Shown here piece by piece: positions 20,877 through 32,050 of a stretch of 64,000 nt of DNA. Below the pieces are notes generated by a model. That model was not told the origin of the DNA. It worked only from the letters and a program-made list of their open reading frames with translations, and did no database searches. This DNA is from Pleurodeles waltl (lineage: Eukaryota; Chordata; Amphibia; Caudata; Salamandridae), in the NCBI RefSeq assembly GCF_031143425.1, contig NC_090438.1, positions 771,601,138-771,665,137 of the forward strand, read 5' to 3'. The position numbers and the translations under genes were made by a program. Each line of letters begins with the position of its first letter. The stretch's first letter is position 1.

Positions 20877-21690
20877 CCTGTCAAAAGAAGAGCCTGGGTT
20901 GTTTTTGGAGTTAAGAGAATGTATGTGCAGAGCACCAGCACTAGGAATGCCAAACTACGAGAAACCTTTTCTGTTGTTTTGTCATGAACGTGATGCTTGA
21001 TCTTTGTCTGTTTTAACACAGGTCCACGGAGATGCAAATCGCCCTGTAGCATATTTTTCAGCTACCTTGGACCCTGTCGCAGCAGCCTTACCGGGTTGTT
21101 TGCGTGCAGTTGCAGCAGTTGGTCAGAGCCTTTTACAAAGTGAAGGCATAGTCATGGGATACCCTCTGACAGTAATGGTTCCACATTCAGTTGAAATTCT
21201 GTTGACTCGAACTAAGACTCAGCACATGACAAATGCACGTCTCACTAGGTATGAGACGATCATACTGGGGTCACCAAATGTCACTCTTAGGAGATGCACA
21301 TTACTGAACCCGGCAACTTTGCTTCCAAATGAAAATACTGAAATCAAAGATGGGGAAGAATTTGAACATGATTGTCTTGAGGTGACTGAACTGTGCACCA
21401 AGCCTCGTCCAGATATTCAGGACACTCAATTGAAAGAAAATGACTGCATCATGTTTGTTGATGGGTCCTGTCTTAGAGACTCTGCCGGAACACTGAGAGC
21501 TGGTTATGCGGTATGTACTATAACTGGCATCGTCGAAGCCTCCTGGCTCGAGAGAGTGTTTTCCGCACAAGTGGCAGAACTAATCGCCCTTACTAAGGCA
21601 TGCCACGCAGCTGTAAATTTGAAAGTCACTATCTATACTGACAGCAGATACGGATTCGGAATCGTGCATGATTTTGGCCAAATTTCACAC
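20877..21690 (+). pseudogene. pol: Inverted retroviral RT-connection and RNase H segment
   Basis: This plus-strand reading is opposite to the rest of the retrovirus. It covers the end of RT/connection (APALGMPNYEKPF, then RPVAYFSATLDPVAA) and RNase H with acidic residues in FVDGSC (Asp at 21460), VAELIAL (Glu at 21577) and YTDSRYGF (Asp at 21640). It stops before the final RNase H histidine/aspartate region. A TGA at 20998-21000 interrupts the frame. Both ends abut minus-strand viral sequence: integrase at about 20860 and gag at about 21690. The simplest reading is an inversion with deletion inside the provirus. The motif pattern is gamma/epsilon-like. Confidence 0.85.
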
Positions 21691-22772
21691 ATGCCCGTTT
21701 TACCCTGTGCGTACAATGGCACTGGTGGACCAACAGTAATGGGTAACGATATAGCGGCAGGTGTCTGACCCTGACCCAAACCTCTTGGAGCAGCAACTCC
21801 ATAGGTCTGTTCCAATGTACCCAGAACAGGTACTAATGGTGGACCTGCTACAGGGTTGTACCCTGGTATCAGCTGTGGTTGTGGTTGAGACATTAATTTC
21901 GGAGTTGATTCAATCTGTACTAGCTTTGGTTTTGTATATATCGGGTCTGGCGGCACTATCAAATTCGTAGTTATCTCAAGCACTGGGACATCAGGGTAGA
22001 TTCTCTGTATCTGCGGTAGAGGTTGCAACTGTATCGGTATGTCTGGTGCAGTGGGTACACTGACACCATTCTGTGTCAAGGCTGTATCGCTAGTCTGTAC
22101 CATATCAGTAACTCCCTTTTCCTGCGTCTGGTTCCCAGGATCCAAGCTAGTACTTGGAGCACTGTCGCTCACTGCATATGGTGGCGGACGATCATGTAAC
22201 AATCTGTCCATAAATTCCTCATCGTCTGAATCATCTTCCTCTTCCCAAGATCTTTTATTCTCTTTGGACTTGCCTGAGTCTTTGTCAGTTTTACAGGAGG
22301 CTTTCTTTCCCATGCGTCTCTTCTCCCTGTGTTATTGCTGGGAATAACTTCAGCCCGTCTACAATTCCCGTCTCCACATTTTGCTCTTGTTATCCCACCT
22401 AGCCTCTGCATAGGATTTTTCTTCCCTTCTCAGTCTTCTTTGAAACCTTTCTTGTCTATGTTTAAGTGCCATCAAGTCCCAAATTGTCAAAGCCTCATAC
22501 TGAGCTGGTCTCGGAGGTGGTTTCTGTGTATTTAACATCCACCTCAAATTTTCCAGTACCTTTGGATTAAACGTCCCGTGTTCTGGGAACGCTAGACATA
22601 CCTCCTTCTCTGTTAATTTGCGCCACTGTTTCATCCATAAACAAGGCGCGACACCTTTCTCTTCCATAACTGTATAAGCTGGAGTACCCTCAGGTGGTGT
22701 AGGTTCCCCATCGGTTGCAACAATATATACGTCTCCCTTTAGAGCGCTCTTAAATGCTTTAACGAAATTCAT
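21690..22772 (-). pseudogene. gag: Retroviral gag remnant (matrix and proline-rich region)
   Basis: The frame starts with ATG at 22772 (MNFVKAFKSALKG; no Gly at position 2, so no classical myristoylation signal). It gives a 137-residue matrix-like region with conserved Trp-rich segments. Three stops in this frame (TAG at 22361-22359, TGA at 22352-22350, TAA at 22334-22332) break it, while an adjacent frame is open there, implying a frameshift. The original frame resumes near 22313 with a Lys-rich then acidic stretch and a PPPY late-domain motif (residues 43-46 of that ORF), followed by a long Pro/Gln-rich region. Capsid and nucleocapsid are missing beyond about 21690. Assignment rests on position, PPPY and composition. 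Confidence 0.75.
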
Positions 22773-23724
22773 TTTTTGTGATTCTCTTATTTTGTATTTA
22801 ATCAGAAGTCACTTAGTTCCCAGGACACTCTTCACCCGCCCTTCTCAATCTATTGCCTCTCACGGACGGCAGCCAATCCGTGCGCGACCCCTCTCGACAA
22901 CTGACCTATCTCAGCGCGGCACCACTGACTTCACACTCACACACACACTGTAGCTGACAAAGCCTCACGGCTTATCCGCTCTTCACTGAACTTATACAAT
23001 CTCACACAAACTAATGCAATTATTGCGAGCACTTTAAATGACAACACAAATCTGTCGGTTTACTACAGGAAGGGTAACACATTTGCTTCAGAACTTTACA
23101 GAGATTTCACTTGAAACCTCGGCCGCTACTCTCTCCTTATCAGTTCCCGCATACGCAAGCAGAATTCGACCCGCAAATTCTACTCTCGACTTGTCAATGA
23201 CTCCTTCTAGTGCACTTTAGAATTTGTCAAATCTCCATCGAAGGTTTCATACACACATTATGACTCAGACTTGACTTGTCAACCACACCCGATTGACCTA
23301 TTAAACCGCACAGATTACAACATAAACTATATTTATCTTCATACTCCGGAGTCTTAGACCTCAACAGGTCCGTACACAACAACCAACCACGTGGATAATT
23401 TTGAGCATCAAGCGCTACATTCACATGAAGTACGCCGACTTCCCTACTCTCATACTGTGAAGTACGCCCACTCCTACTAAACAATACTTAGTTTGACCTA
23501 AATAGACACAAGTTTTCACAATCACCTGCAAAAATGCATAAGCTAAGCAAGCGCATAGACCCTAACCACATACACTATGGCGCCAAGAACATTCCCAACT
23601 CATTTAGGCAGGCTCCGAGATCCCGGGAAAGTCATGGTGAACTTAGAAACCCATCATACCTCCAATTTGCATTATCACAGTAAAACAAATTAAACAATGA
23701 ATCTCCATCGTAGGGCCCCCAAAG
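22773..23724 (-). other. Retroviral 5' leader between primer site and gag
   Basis: About 950 bp of non-coding sequence would hold packaging and splice-donor signals in a retrovirus. None was individually identified. Small open frames here lack recognisable features. Confidence 0.6.
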
Positions 23725-23746
23725 CCAAACCATCGCTCTGCTACCA
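23725..23746 (-). promoter_or_regulatory. Primer-binding site of the endogenous retrovirus (initiator tRNA-Met-like)
   Basis: The minus strand reads TGGTAGCAGAG, then one extra C, then GATGGTTT. Without the extra base this matches the complement of the 3' end of vertebrate initiator tRNA-Met. It starts three bases (GTT) after the LTR end. Confidence 0.6.
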
Positions 23747-23749
23747 AAC

Positions 23750-25328
23750 TGTTAACGCGTCCTTTATGGCAATTTTATACACATTAGGACTCGTTTTAGG
23801 CCGATGAATCTTTTGACCCAGTGGTGAGACACCGTAGGACGAGATAACTGATCAGTATGTCAAGCAATATGTCAATGACGTTATCAACATATATCACCAC
23901 AATATATTTTACTTTGGATAAAGACATTGATTAAGCAGTCGGCGCAACCATGACCTTTCAGTCATGAATAACCACACCTGTAATTGAAGTTTTGTGAATT
24001 TTATTCCCTATTGATTACAATCCAACAATAAGAGTATCAATCTCAAAACCAAGAAGCAAAAGAGCATAGTCACGATATGGCAACTGTGATAAGATTTCGA
24101 CAATGCAAAGATCACAAACATAAAAGCACCAACGTAAGATAAGCATAGGTTAGGATACATATAATAACGTATACATCTCAGTTCAGCACACTACAATGTC
24201 AGTCTCGTCTATTTGCATCAGTCAGAATAATCACCTAATCTAACCACTAATTAGCATCAGCATGTTGGACTTCATGCAAAACAATTTAGAACACCAATTT
24301 AGAAAACATCTAACTAAGGTCTCTATCCAAAATACAGCAGTTGGTACCTAGAAAGGAAAAGCAAATATACAAATTACAATAGCAATTTTCATAATTACCC
24401 TCATCGGAATAAGTCAGCATACAGGATCAGTCTTCGTCTTCAGGACATCAGTTAGATCGCCGTCAATCTATTTAGTCTAAGGGACAGGGGACACTTCCCT
24501 CATAAGGAGGAAAAGTGTAATGGGGCAGTCTATGGATGAGGATGATTTATTTAAGTCTCAAATCACCAAACAGAGTGACAGAGTTTCTGGATGCAATTGA
24601 TATCATTCCCTACCTAGTTCTAATGACCCTTCTGTGTCATGAGCTTTTATCCCTTTTTCATAATGCATTCACCCAAAATTCAATTGGATAATTGTTATAC
24701 CCCACTATCTTTAACCTATCAAATTATACATTAGGTAATCCAAATTGTCACCCCACGATAATTTTATAACGTTTTGATTGGTCTTCATAATTGACGTTTT
24801 CGTAGGTGGCACATCCGGGGTTACTTCATTCTCTCTAACGTTCTTCAGGTCAAAAGTTATCTTTTCCATGGCAAATCGTCCTTGAATGTTTCTAATATTG
24901 TTGCAAAACGTATAAAACTTATACTAAAGCAGCTAGCATGCGGATGAGAAAAAATTAGCATTGTTACATAAAGCGTAGAAGAGAACAAATGCTGGGTCAT
25001 GGCCCTTTACGAGTCAGCACACTAGAAAACAGGAAAATATGCTTTAATATGAGAGCTACCCGGCTAAGTCTTCAACTTACGCTAACTTTAAGGCCTATGA
25101 GTTCTAATACAAATGCAATCTTCGTAAGTGTTAACATTATTCAATTAATCATAATGCAAGCAATTATTTTTTTACAGTCGACATTAGTTTATGTGCATGA
25201 TAATAACTTCACACTTATAGTCATGTTAAGAATACATTTAAGCAAATAATATTTTATGATCGTTTTGTATGCAGCATTGTTAGGTATAAGTATTTCACAT
25301 CTAATAATATTTAAACTACGCTGTCTCA
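23750..25328 (-). repeat. Endogenous retrovirus 5' LTR
   Basis: The LTR is 1579 bp with TG...CA ends and matches 7840-9419 apart from roughly 20 scattered substitutions and a 1-bp indel. TATAAA at 24768-24763 and AATAAA at 24005-24000 are on the minus strand. Confidence 0.93.
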
Positions 25329-26267
25329 CGCCCATCGCATTTCAGTCACCCGGACCTTGAACTCTTAGTCCCTTTTTAGTGTTTATACACAAAACAAAAG
25401 TGTGCTGTGCCACTCTGCTCGACATTGTACTAAGTGCTATTAACGCGCAAAAAGTAGTTAGATATACCTTATCCAAATATATTCATCAAAGAAGAGCATG
25501 ATTTTTGTACAAATCAGTATTACAAAATTTACACATCCTAATTTGTCCACTGTGTCTATTTGAAATACATAAACTTTTTCTCATTGCATTGTGGTATTTG
25601 TAGTCTATTTTCTATTGATATACTAACTACAAGGGAAATTTCTATTGTGGATTACCATAACTATTAATTTGTATATTAATGTAAACACGTGATTCACGCG
25701 TGAGCACGTCATAATTAAAAGATATATGAGTAATTATTGGTATTAGTACCCTATTGCTATTATGTATAAATATCAATCATTATGTGTACCTCATAATTCT
25801 ACGTCTTCCTCTTAATTGACCATGTGCTACAATTTATACATTTATTGAAACTCCTGTGCCTCACAGTTAACAATAACAACAGTTAACCTGATAGTTCTCT
25901 ATCACCACGATTTTGCAATTCCTTATTCTGGTATGCCCACCTATTTTATTTAATAGTAAAACATGACCTGGCAGGGGCGCAAGTTATACTTACCTTAGCG
26001 CATGAGTCCTGCGGACACCCCTGGGCCCCAAGGACCACCATCTCCCTGCGGCAAGATAGTACAAAATAATAGTGGGTCCTGCAGACCCCTCAGGCCCTAT
26101 GGACCACCTCCTCCCTGTGACCGAATTGAAAGAAGCCATACATGGCCCTGGGGCCAGCCACCCCCTCAGGGCATGCTCCTGCTACCTCCTGAGGTGCCCA
26201 CCCTCCGGAGGCAGCTGTTTCCCTTTGTATGGCAGAAGCTGACATCTTCCACCAAGCAAAAGCAAAC

Positions 26268-26324
26268 ACTCCACTTTCAGCAAGTGGGAGCTTTAAAAAT
26301 GCTCCCTTTTAGTGAAAGTGGAGT
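26268..26324. repeat. Hairpin-forming inverted repeat in array unit A
   Basis: The outer arms ACTCCACTTTCAG and (with one mismatch here) CTGAAAGTGGAGT enclose inner arms GGGAGC/GCTCCC. The same structure recurs at 30016-30072 (perfect 13-bp outer arms), 59730-59785 and 63479-63535. Confidence 0.75.
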
Positions 26325-27750
26325 TTTTTTTAATCTCTTTGCCTGCTGCTACCTGTGCAGCCCCCCTAAACATAAATGTAATGGTCCAAATGGTAGTGTA
26401 GCCCACTCAGAGAATCAATGTTGTCAAAATTCCATCAGTTTGAAGTCAAGCGTAAAGTCTTTCCAGCATTATTTTCGAATAGGTTTCATTTATTTGTAAT
26501 ATCAAAACTTGAATGTCGTAGCGTTCCACATGAAAGATCTTGAAGCAAAAGATACATTGTTGGTGGGACTTCCATTTTTCAATTGAAGCAGTCAGTCAAA
26601 ATAGTAAGGTTATGGAGTAAAGTTTTTTCTATTCGGTGTGGCGTTTTAGTCCAGCGCCATTTTGAAGTGAAAGTTATTTTTAATTGTGCCTCTTTTAGGC
26701 TCCAAACCCCTTCCCCTGTGCATGGTGCAGTGTGTGGAGCTTAAAGGGGGTTGACTGCAGGGCCTGGCCGGAGGCCAAGCCCTGTGGCCAATTCCTGTTT
26801 CGCAGAGTCAAAGGCACTGCATGGCAGGGGTTTTGTGTGGGTATAAGTGGTTGTCCGCCCTGTGGACAACCCCCGCTGCGTATGGCCAAAGGCCGTGCGC
26901 GTTGTGGGGTTCGGTGGTCATAGGGGGTTGGCTGCAGGGTTATAGGTTTTTTTAACATCAAATACTTTTATTCTCCCACCTGATATTGTGTTTCAACCAT
27001 CACTGTCTTGATCACATGACCAGGGCAGCCATTACAAACACATTATATAGTAGTGTCACAATCTACGTTACAGTGGACAGTGAAAACACACTAATTAAAA
27101 ATTAATGCAAAGCAAGAAGTAAAAAAGAAAAGTGAAAAAAGGGAGGTATCCCATTAGCAATTGATCTAACAAACCTCTGCCTTATAGCACCACTAATAAT
27201 GTGGAAATTGAACGTCATACAAAGTAATAGTTCCATAGAATCCTTACACCCATGTCCAGGCTCAAAATGGCCATTCTCAGATAAGGCTAGGTCATATTGC
27301 ATATATCTGAAGTAGCAAATTTACACGTTACAACGTTATAAAACCTGATTACATCGTGTGTATCTGAAGTGGCAGTAAAACAGTACACTAATATCGATTC
27401 GTTGAGATGGATCAAATGTCATCTTGTCTAAAGCAAAGTGTATCCATGAGTAATCCAAAACTACAGAAAAAATGAAAGAAAGGGTGGGGGGCAGAGGTTC
27501 AAATTTCAATTAGATAGCATACCAATTAAACAAATAAAGATGGAAAATTAAGAATCAAACTCTAATAACATAGATAAATACATGAATAAATCATAATCAG
27601 ATCCGGAAGTGTTCAATTTCACAGAATTACTCAGGGTGCACATACAGCTTTTCATCCATAAACATCAAAGAACCCATCTCCGTAGTCAACTTTGATTCCT
27701 TTCTCTGGAGTGTCATCACTCTACCCCCCCTCGGGTTTTTAGGTATTCAT

Positions 27751-28420
27751 TCAATGCCACCAAAGTTTGCTTGCTTCCAATTCCCTTTGTGTAAAATTAA
27801 AGTGCTTTGCTTTGCTATATCTGTGATCATTAATGGTTATAGCACACCAATGTCCTAGGATCCGTTTTTTCACAGTGAAGATGGTGAATCCTATATACCA
27901 TTTCTTACAAGGTCTGATAATACCATTTACTACAAAATCTGTTTTGCAGGTGAACAGCTTAGTCATTTCCCACCTTTTACGTCCATGATTTAGGGTAATC
28001 TCCTGTATATATACTGGCTATTGTTACATGCTTGACATAGGCCGTAGCATCTAAAGCCAGATCCTTGCGGTAGCCAAGTCCCTGATTTGGGTGCCAGATC
28101 CCTGTGGACCAACAAATACCACAAATACATGTTTCTCTGAGACGAGAGAGTCATGGATGTGTCCAGACTTTCTCCTTAAAAATGTGATCACCCCAAGGTA
28201 TTTCCCATCTGTTCCTCAAAAGTTGTTTATGTTGTTTGGTGATGAAGTGAACAGGTTCATGCTTGTCACTAAATTTACTAGTGGATTTGAAAAGTGCCTG
28301 TTCTCCGTTCATCATATCTGCTCCAATACCTGCTTTTCTCAATGCCTTGTGGGTTACCCTCTCTTTCTCAATTTCTTAATCATCTGGGATTTGGTCCACT
28401 GATATTCTTCCTCTTTAGTA
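27751..28420 (-). pseudogene. Penelope-like element remnant (RT C-terminus, linker and GIY-YIG endonuclease), unit A
   Basis: On the minus strand, in order and with frame shifts, three parts are visible. First is a segment resembling the Penelope RT C-terminus: IKKLRKRG, then HFITKQHKQLL..RWEIPW..D. Next, a linker with a CYGLCQACN cysteine cluster. Last, a GIY-YIG-type endonuclease tail: TCKTDFVV, then CKKWYIGFTIFTVKKRILGH and KAKHF (27966-27751; YIG at residues 24-26, Arg35, His39, His55). This order is specific to endonuclease-bearing Penelope-like elements. The RT core is missing, replaced on its 5' side by the pyrimidine-rich block. The frame is broken, so this is a fossil. Identification is by motif memory, not alignment. 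Confidence 0.65.
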
Positions 28421-28469
28421 CAGTTTCTCTTAGCTTGAAGGAATTCACTATAAGGAGAAGGTCCTTTGG

Positions 28470-28960
28470 CCAGCCCCCCTCTGTTCTGGTTGCTCCCCAA
28501 CAGTCTCCAGAGTCCTCCTCTGCTCTTCACCACCCCTGCTGAGAGCACTTTCACTGAGTGCCTTTCACTGCCCCTGGTCACTGCGTTCCTACTTGTGTCT
28601 CTGTTTGTGATTTTCTCTCCGAACCCCCCTCTGCTCTTTTCCTCCGTGTTGCTCTGTGCTCTTTTGCCGTTGTCTCTCTGTTTTGTGGCTTTTTCCCTGT
28701 GCTCACTCTGCACTTTCCCTCCGTGTTTGCGTTGTGCTCTTTTGCTGTTGTCTCCCTCTTTTGTGGCTTTTTCTCCAAGCCCATTCTGCTCTTTTCCTCT
28801 GTTGCTCTACCTTAGTGCTGGGTAGCAGTTTTTTGCTCTCTTGTACTTTTATCTTTGTTCTCGCTGCTCTCTCTCTGCATTGCTCCCACTACCTTCCTGC
28901 TCTTTTTCCCCACCCTCCACCAGCCCACCCACTCCCACCCAATGCCACTCCCACCCCCGG
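28470..28960 (+). repeat. Pyrimidine-rich block with an internal repeat of about 78 bp, unit A
   Basis: Strongly C/T-biased on the plus strand. GTGCTCTTTTGC(C/T)GTTGTCTC..TTTTGTGGCTTTTTC occurs at 28656 and 28734. It recurs in units B (about 58190-58670) and C (about 61935-62420). The overlapping long frames in this block come from codon-poor composition and are not called as genes. Confidence 0.65.
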
Positions 28961-29030
28961 ACCTACTTAATGGCGGCTGCAGCACAACCCCATTGAGAAG
29001 GTCCTTGGGCCATCTGCCCCCTCGCCATTC

Positions 29031-30827
29031 GTCTTGTTCTTTAGTCAAAGGTTCTCCCTTTAAGTTAAAAAAACGCCCATCGCATTTCAGTCACCCGGAC
29101 CTTGAACTCTTAGTCCATTTTTAGTGTTTATACACAAAACAAAAGTGTGCTGTGCCATTCTGCTCAACATTGTACTAAATGCTATTAACGTGCAAAAAGT
29201 AGTTAGAAATACCTTATCCAAATATATTCATCAAAAAAGAGCATGATTGTTGTACAAATCAGTATTACAAAATTTACACATCCTAATTTTCCCACTGTGT
29301 CTATTTGCAATACATATACTTTTTCTCATTGCATTGTGGTATTTGTAGTCCATTTTCCATTGATATACTAACTACAAGGGAATTTTCTATTGTCGATTAC
29401 CATAACTATTAATTTCTATATTAATGTAAACATGTGATTCACGCGTGAGCACATGTCATAATTAAAAGATATATGAGTGATTATTGGTATTAGTACCCTA
29501 TTGCTATTATGTATAAATATCAATCATTATGTGTACCTCATAATTCTACGTCTTCCTCTTAATTGACCATGTGCTACAATTTATACATTTATTGAAACTC
29601 CTGTGCCTCACAGTTAACAATAACAACAGTTAACCTAATAGTTCTCTATCACCACGATTTTGCAATTCCTTATTCTGGTATGTCCACGAATTTTATTTAA
29701 TAGTAAAACATAACCTGGCAGGGGCGCAAGTTCTAGTTACCTTAGTCCTTGAGTCCTGCGGACACCCCTGGGCTCCAAGGACCACCATCTCCCTGCAGCA
29801 AGATAGTACAAAATAATAGTGGGTCCTGCAGACCCCCCCAGGCCCTATGGACCACCTCCTCCCTGTGGCCAAATAGAAATAAGCCATACATGGCCCTGGG
29901 GACAGCCACCCCCTTAGGGCAGGCTCCTGCTACCTCCTGAGGTGCCCACCCTCGGGAGGCAGCTGTTTCCCTTTGTATGGCAGAAGCTGACATCTTCCAC
30001 CAAGCAAAAGCAAACACTCCACTTTCAGCAAGTGGGAGCTTTAAAAATGCTCCCTTTTACTGAAAGTGGAGTTTTTTTTATCTCATTGCCTGCTGCTACC
30101 TGTGCAGCCCCCCAAACATAAATTTAATGGTCCAAATGGTAGTGTAGCCCGATCAGAGAATCAATGTTGTCAAATTCCATCAGTTTGAAGTCAAGCGTAA
30201 AGTCTTTCCAGCATTATTTTCGAATTGGTTTCATTTATTTATAATATCAAAACTTGAATGTCGTAGCGTTCCACATGAAAGATCTTGAAGCAAAAGATAC
30301 ATTCTTGGTGGGACTTCCATTTTTCAATTAAAGCAGTCAGTCGAAATAGTAAGATTATGGAGTAAAGTCTTTTTCTATTCGGTACGGCGTTTTAGTCCAG
30401 CACCATTTTGAAGTGAAAGTTATATTTAATGGTGCCTCTTTTAGGCTCCAAACCCCTTCCCCTGTGCATGGTGAGGTGTGTGGAGCTTAAAGGGGGTTGC
30501 CTGCAGGGCCTGGCCGTAGGCCAAGCCCTGTGGCCAATTCCTGTTTCGCACAGTCAAAGGCACTGCATGGCAGGGGTTTTGTGTGGGTATAAGTGGTTGT
30601 CCGCCCTGTGGGCAACCACAGCTGCGTATGGCCAAAGGCAGTGTGCGTTGTGGTGTTCGGTGGTCATAGGGGGTTGGCTGCAGGGTTATAGGTTTTTTTA
30701 ACATCAAATACTTTTATTCTCCCACCTGATATTGTGTTTCAACCATCACTGTCTTGATCACATGACCAGGGCAGCCATTACAAACACATCATATAGTAGT
30801 GTCACAATCTATGTTACAGTGGACAGT
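29031..30827 (+). repeat. 3.75 kb array unit B, left fragment
   Basis: Matches unit A from 7793/25329 and unit C from 58745 with scattered differences. It ends at ACAGT (30823-30827), where the Gypsy array is inserted, and resumes at 56792. The two fragments total about 3745 bp after counting the duplication once. Confidence 0.92.
30016..30072. repeat. Hairpin-forming inverted repeat in array unit B
   Basis: ACTCCACTTTCAG at 30016-30028 pairs perfectly with CTGAAAGTGGAGT at 30060-30072. An inner GGGAGC/GCTCCC stem lies between them. Confidence 0.8.
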
Positions 30828-31887
30828 TGTAAGGAAATGCCTCCATGGCATGGTTGCCCCCTGACTTTTTGCCTTTGCTGATGCTATGTTTACAATTGAA
30901 AGTGTGCTGAGGCCTGCTAACCAGGCCCCAGCACCAGTGTTCTTTCCCTAACCTGTACTTTTGTATCCACAATTGGCAGACCCTGGCATCCAGATAAGTC
31001 CCTTGTAACTGGAACTTCTAGTACCAAGGGCCCTGATGCCAAGGAAGGTCTCTAAGGGCTGCAGCATGTCTTATGCCACCCTGGAGACCTCTCACTCAGC
31101 ACAGACACACTGCTTGCCAGCTTGTGTGTGCTAGTGAGGACAAAACGAGTAAGTCGACATGGCACTCCCCTCAGGGTGCCATGCCAGCCTCTCACTGCCT
31201 ATGCAGTATAGGTAAGACACCCCTCTAGCAGGCCTTACAGCCCTAAGGCAGGGTGCACTATACCATAGGTGAGGGTACCAGTGCATGAGCATGGTACCCC
31301 TACAGTGTCTAAACAAAACCTTAGACATTGTAAGTGCAGGGTAGCCATAAGAGTATATGGTCTGGGAGTTTGTCAAACACGAACTCCACAGCACCATAAT
31401 GGCTACACTGAAAACTGGGAAGTTTGGTATCAAACTTCTCAGCACAATAAATGCACACTGATGCCAGTGTACATTTTATTGTAAAATACACCACAGAGGG
31501 CACCTTAGAGGTGCCCCCTGAAACTTAACCGACTATCTGTGTAGGCTGACTAGTTTTAGCAGCCTGCCACAAACCGAGACATGTTGCTGGCCCCATGGGG
31601 AGAGTGCCTTTGTCACTCTGAGGCCAGTAACAAAGCCTGCACTGGGTGGAGATGCTAACACCTCCCCCAGGCAGGAATTGTCACACCTGGCGGTGAGCCT
31701 CAAAGGCTCACCTCCTTTGTGCCAACCCAGCAGGACACTCCAGCTAGTGGAGTTGCCCGCCCCCTCCGGCCAGGCCCCACTTTTGGCGGCAAGGCCGGAG
31801 AAAATAATGAGAAAAACAAGGAGGAGTCACTGGCCAGTCAGGACAGCCCCTAAGGTGTCCTGAGCTGAAGTGACTCTAACTTTTAGA

Positions 31888-31914
31888 AATCCTCCATCTT
31901 GCAGATGGAGGATT
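31888..31914. repeat. LTR hairpin, 12-bp arms and 3-nt loop
   Basis: AATCCTCCATCT, then TGC, then AGATGGAGGATT: a perfect inverted repeat, present in all four LTRs. Confidence 0.85.
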
Positions 31915-31988
31915 CCCCCAATAGGGTTAGGATTGTGACCCCCTCCCCTTGGGAGGAGGCACAAAGAGGGTGTACCCACCCTCAGGGC

Positions 31989-32050
31989 TAGTAGCCATTG
32001 GCTACTAACCCTCCAGACCTAAACACGCCCTTAAATTTAGTATTTAAGGG
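31989..32050 (+). promoter_or_regulatory. Candidate Gmr1-like LTR promoter (two palindromes)
   Basis: TAGTAGCCA-T-TGGCTACTA (31989-32007) is a perfect palindrome containing an inverted CCAAT. About 20 bp downstream, CCCTTAAAT-TTAGT-ATTTAAGGG (32028-32050) is a second palindrome with a TATTTAAG TATA-like core. The spacing of the two boxes fits a polymerase II promoter. Assignment is by motif only, and the same block recurs in the other three LTRs. Confidence 0.45.

Larger units (their letters stand above)
7840..25328 (-). mobile_element. Endogenous retrovirus, gamma/epsilon-type, defective, with a nested insertion
   Basis: Two LTRs of 1.58 kb (7840-9419 and 23750-25328) have TG...CA ends and are flanked by a 4-bp duplication, CGCC, at 7836-7839 and 25329-25332. 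Reading on the minus strand, the order is 5' LTR, primer site, gag remnant, an inverted RT-connection/RNase H segment, integrase C-terminal half, env (split by a nested LTR element), polypurine tract and 3' LTR. Capsid, nucleocapsid, protease and most of RT are absent. The LTRs differ at about 20 positions by hand count, so the insertion is not recent. The integrase GPY domain, PPPY motif and env transmembrane subunit point to gamma/epsilon affinity. It cannot encode a functional virus. Confidence 0.92.
25329..29030 (+). repeat. 3.75 kb array unit A, right fragment
   Basis: This resumes from CGCCCATCGC after the retrovirus and runs to the start of unit B at 29031. The parts, in order, are an AT-rich segment (to about 25970), a GC-rich segment with a 69-bp repeated GGACCACC motif and a hairpin (about 26000-26330), a further mixed segment (26690-26950), an AT-rich segment (27080-27740), a Penelope-like coding remnant on the minus strand (27751-28420), and a pyrimidine-rich block (28470-28960). 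Confidence 0.9.

Noticed and set aside
28091..28402. 103-residue plus-strand frame conserved in three array units
   Set aside because: It is antisense to the Penelope-like RT C-terminal remnant, which explains its conservation.
28466..28825. Leu/Phe/Cys-rich frames resembling membrane proteins, repeated in each array unit
   Set aside because: They arise from the pyrimidine-rich block and have no conserved start or protein-level constraint visible.
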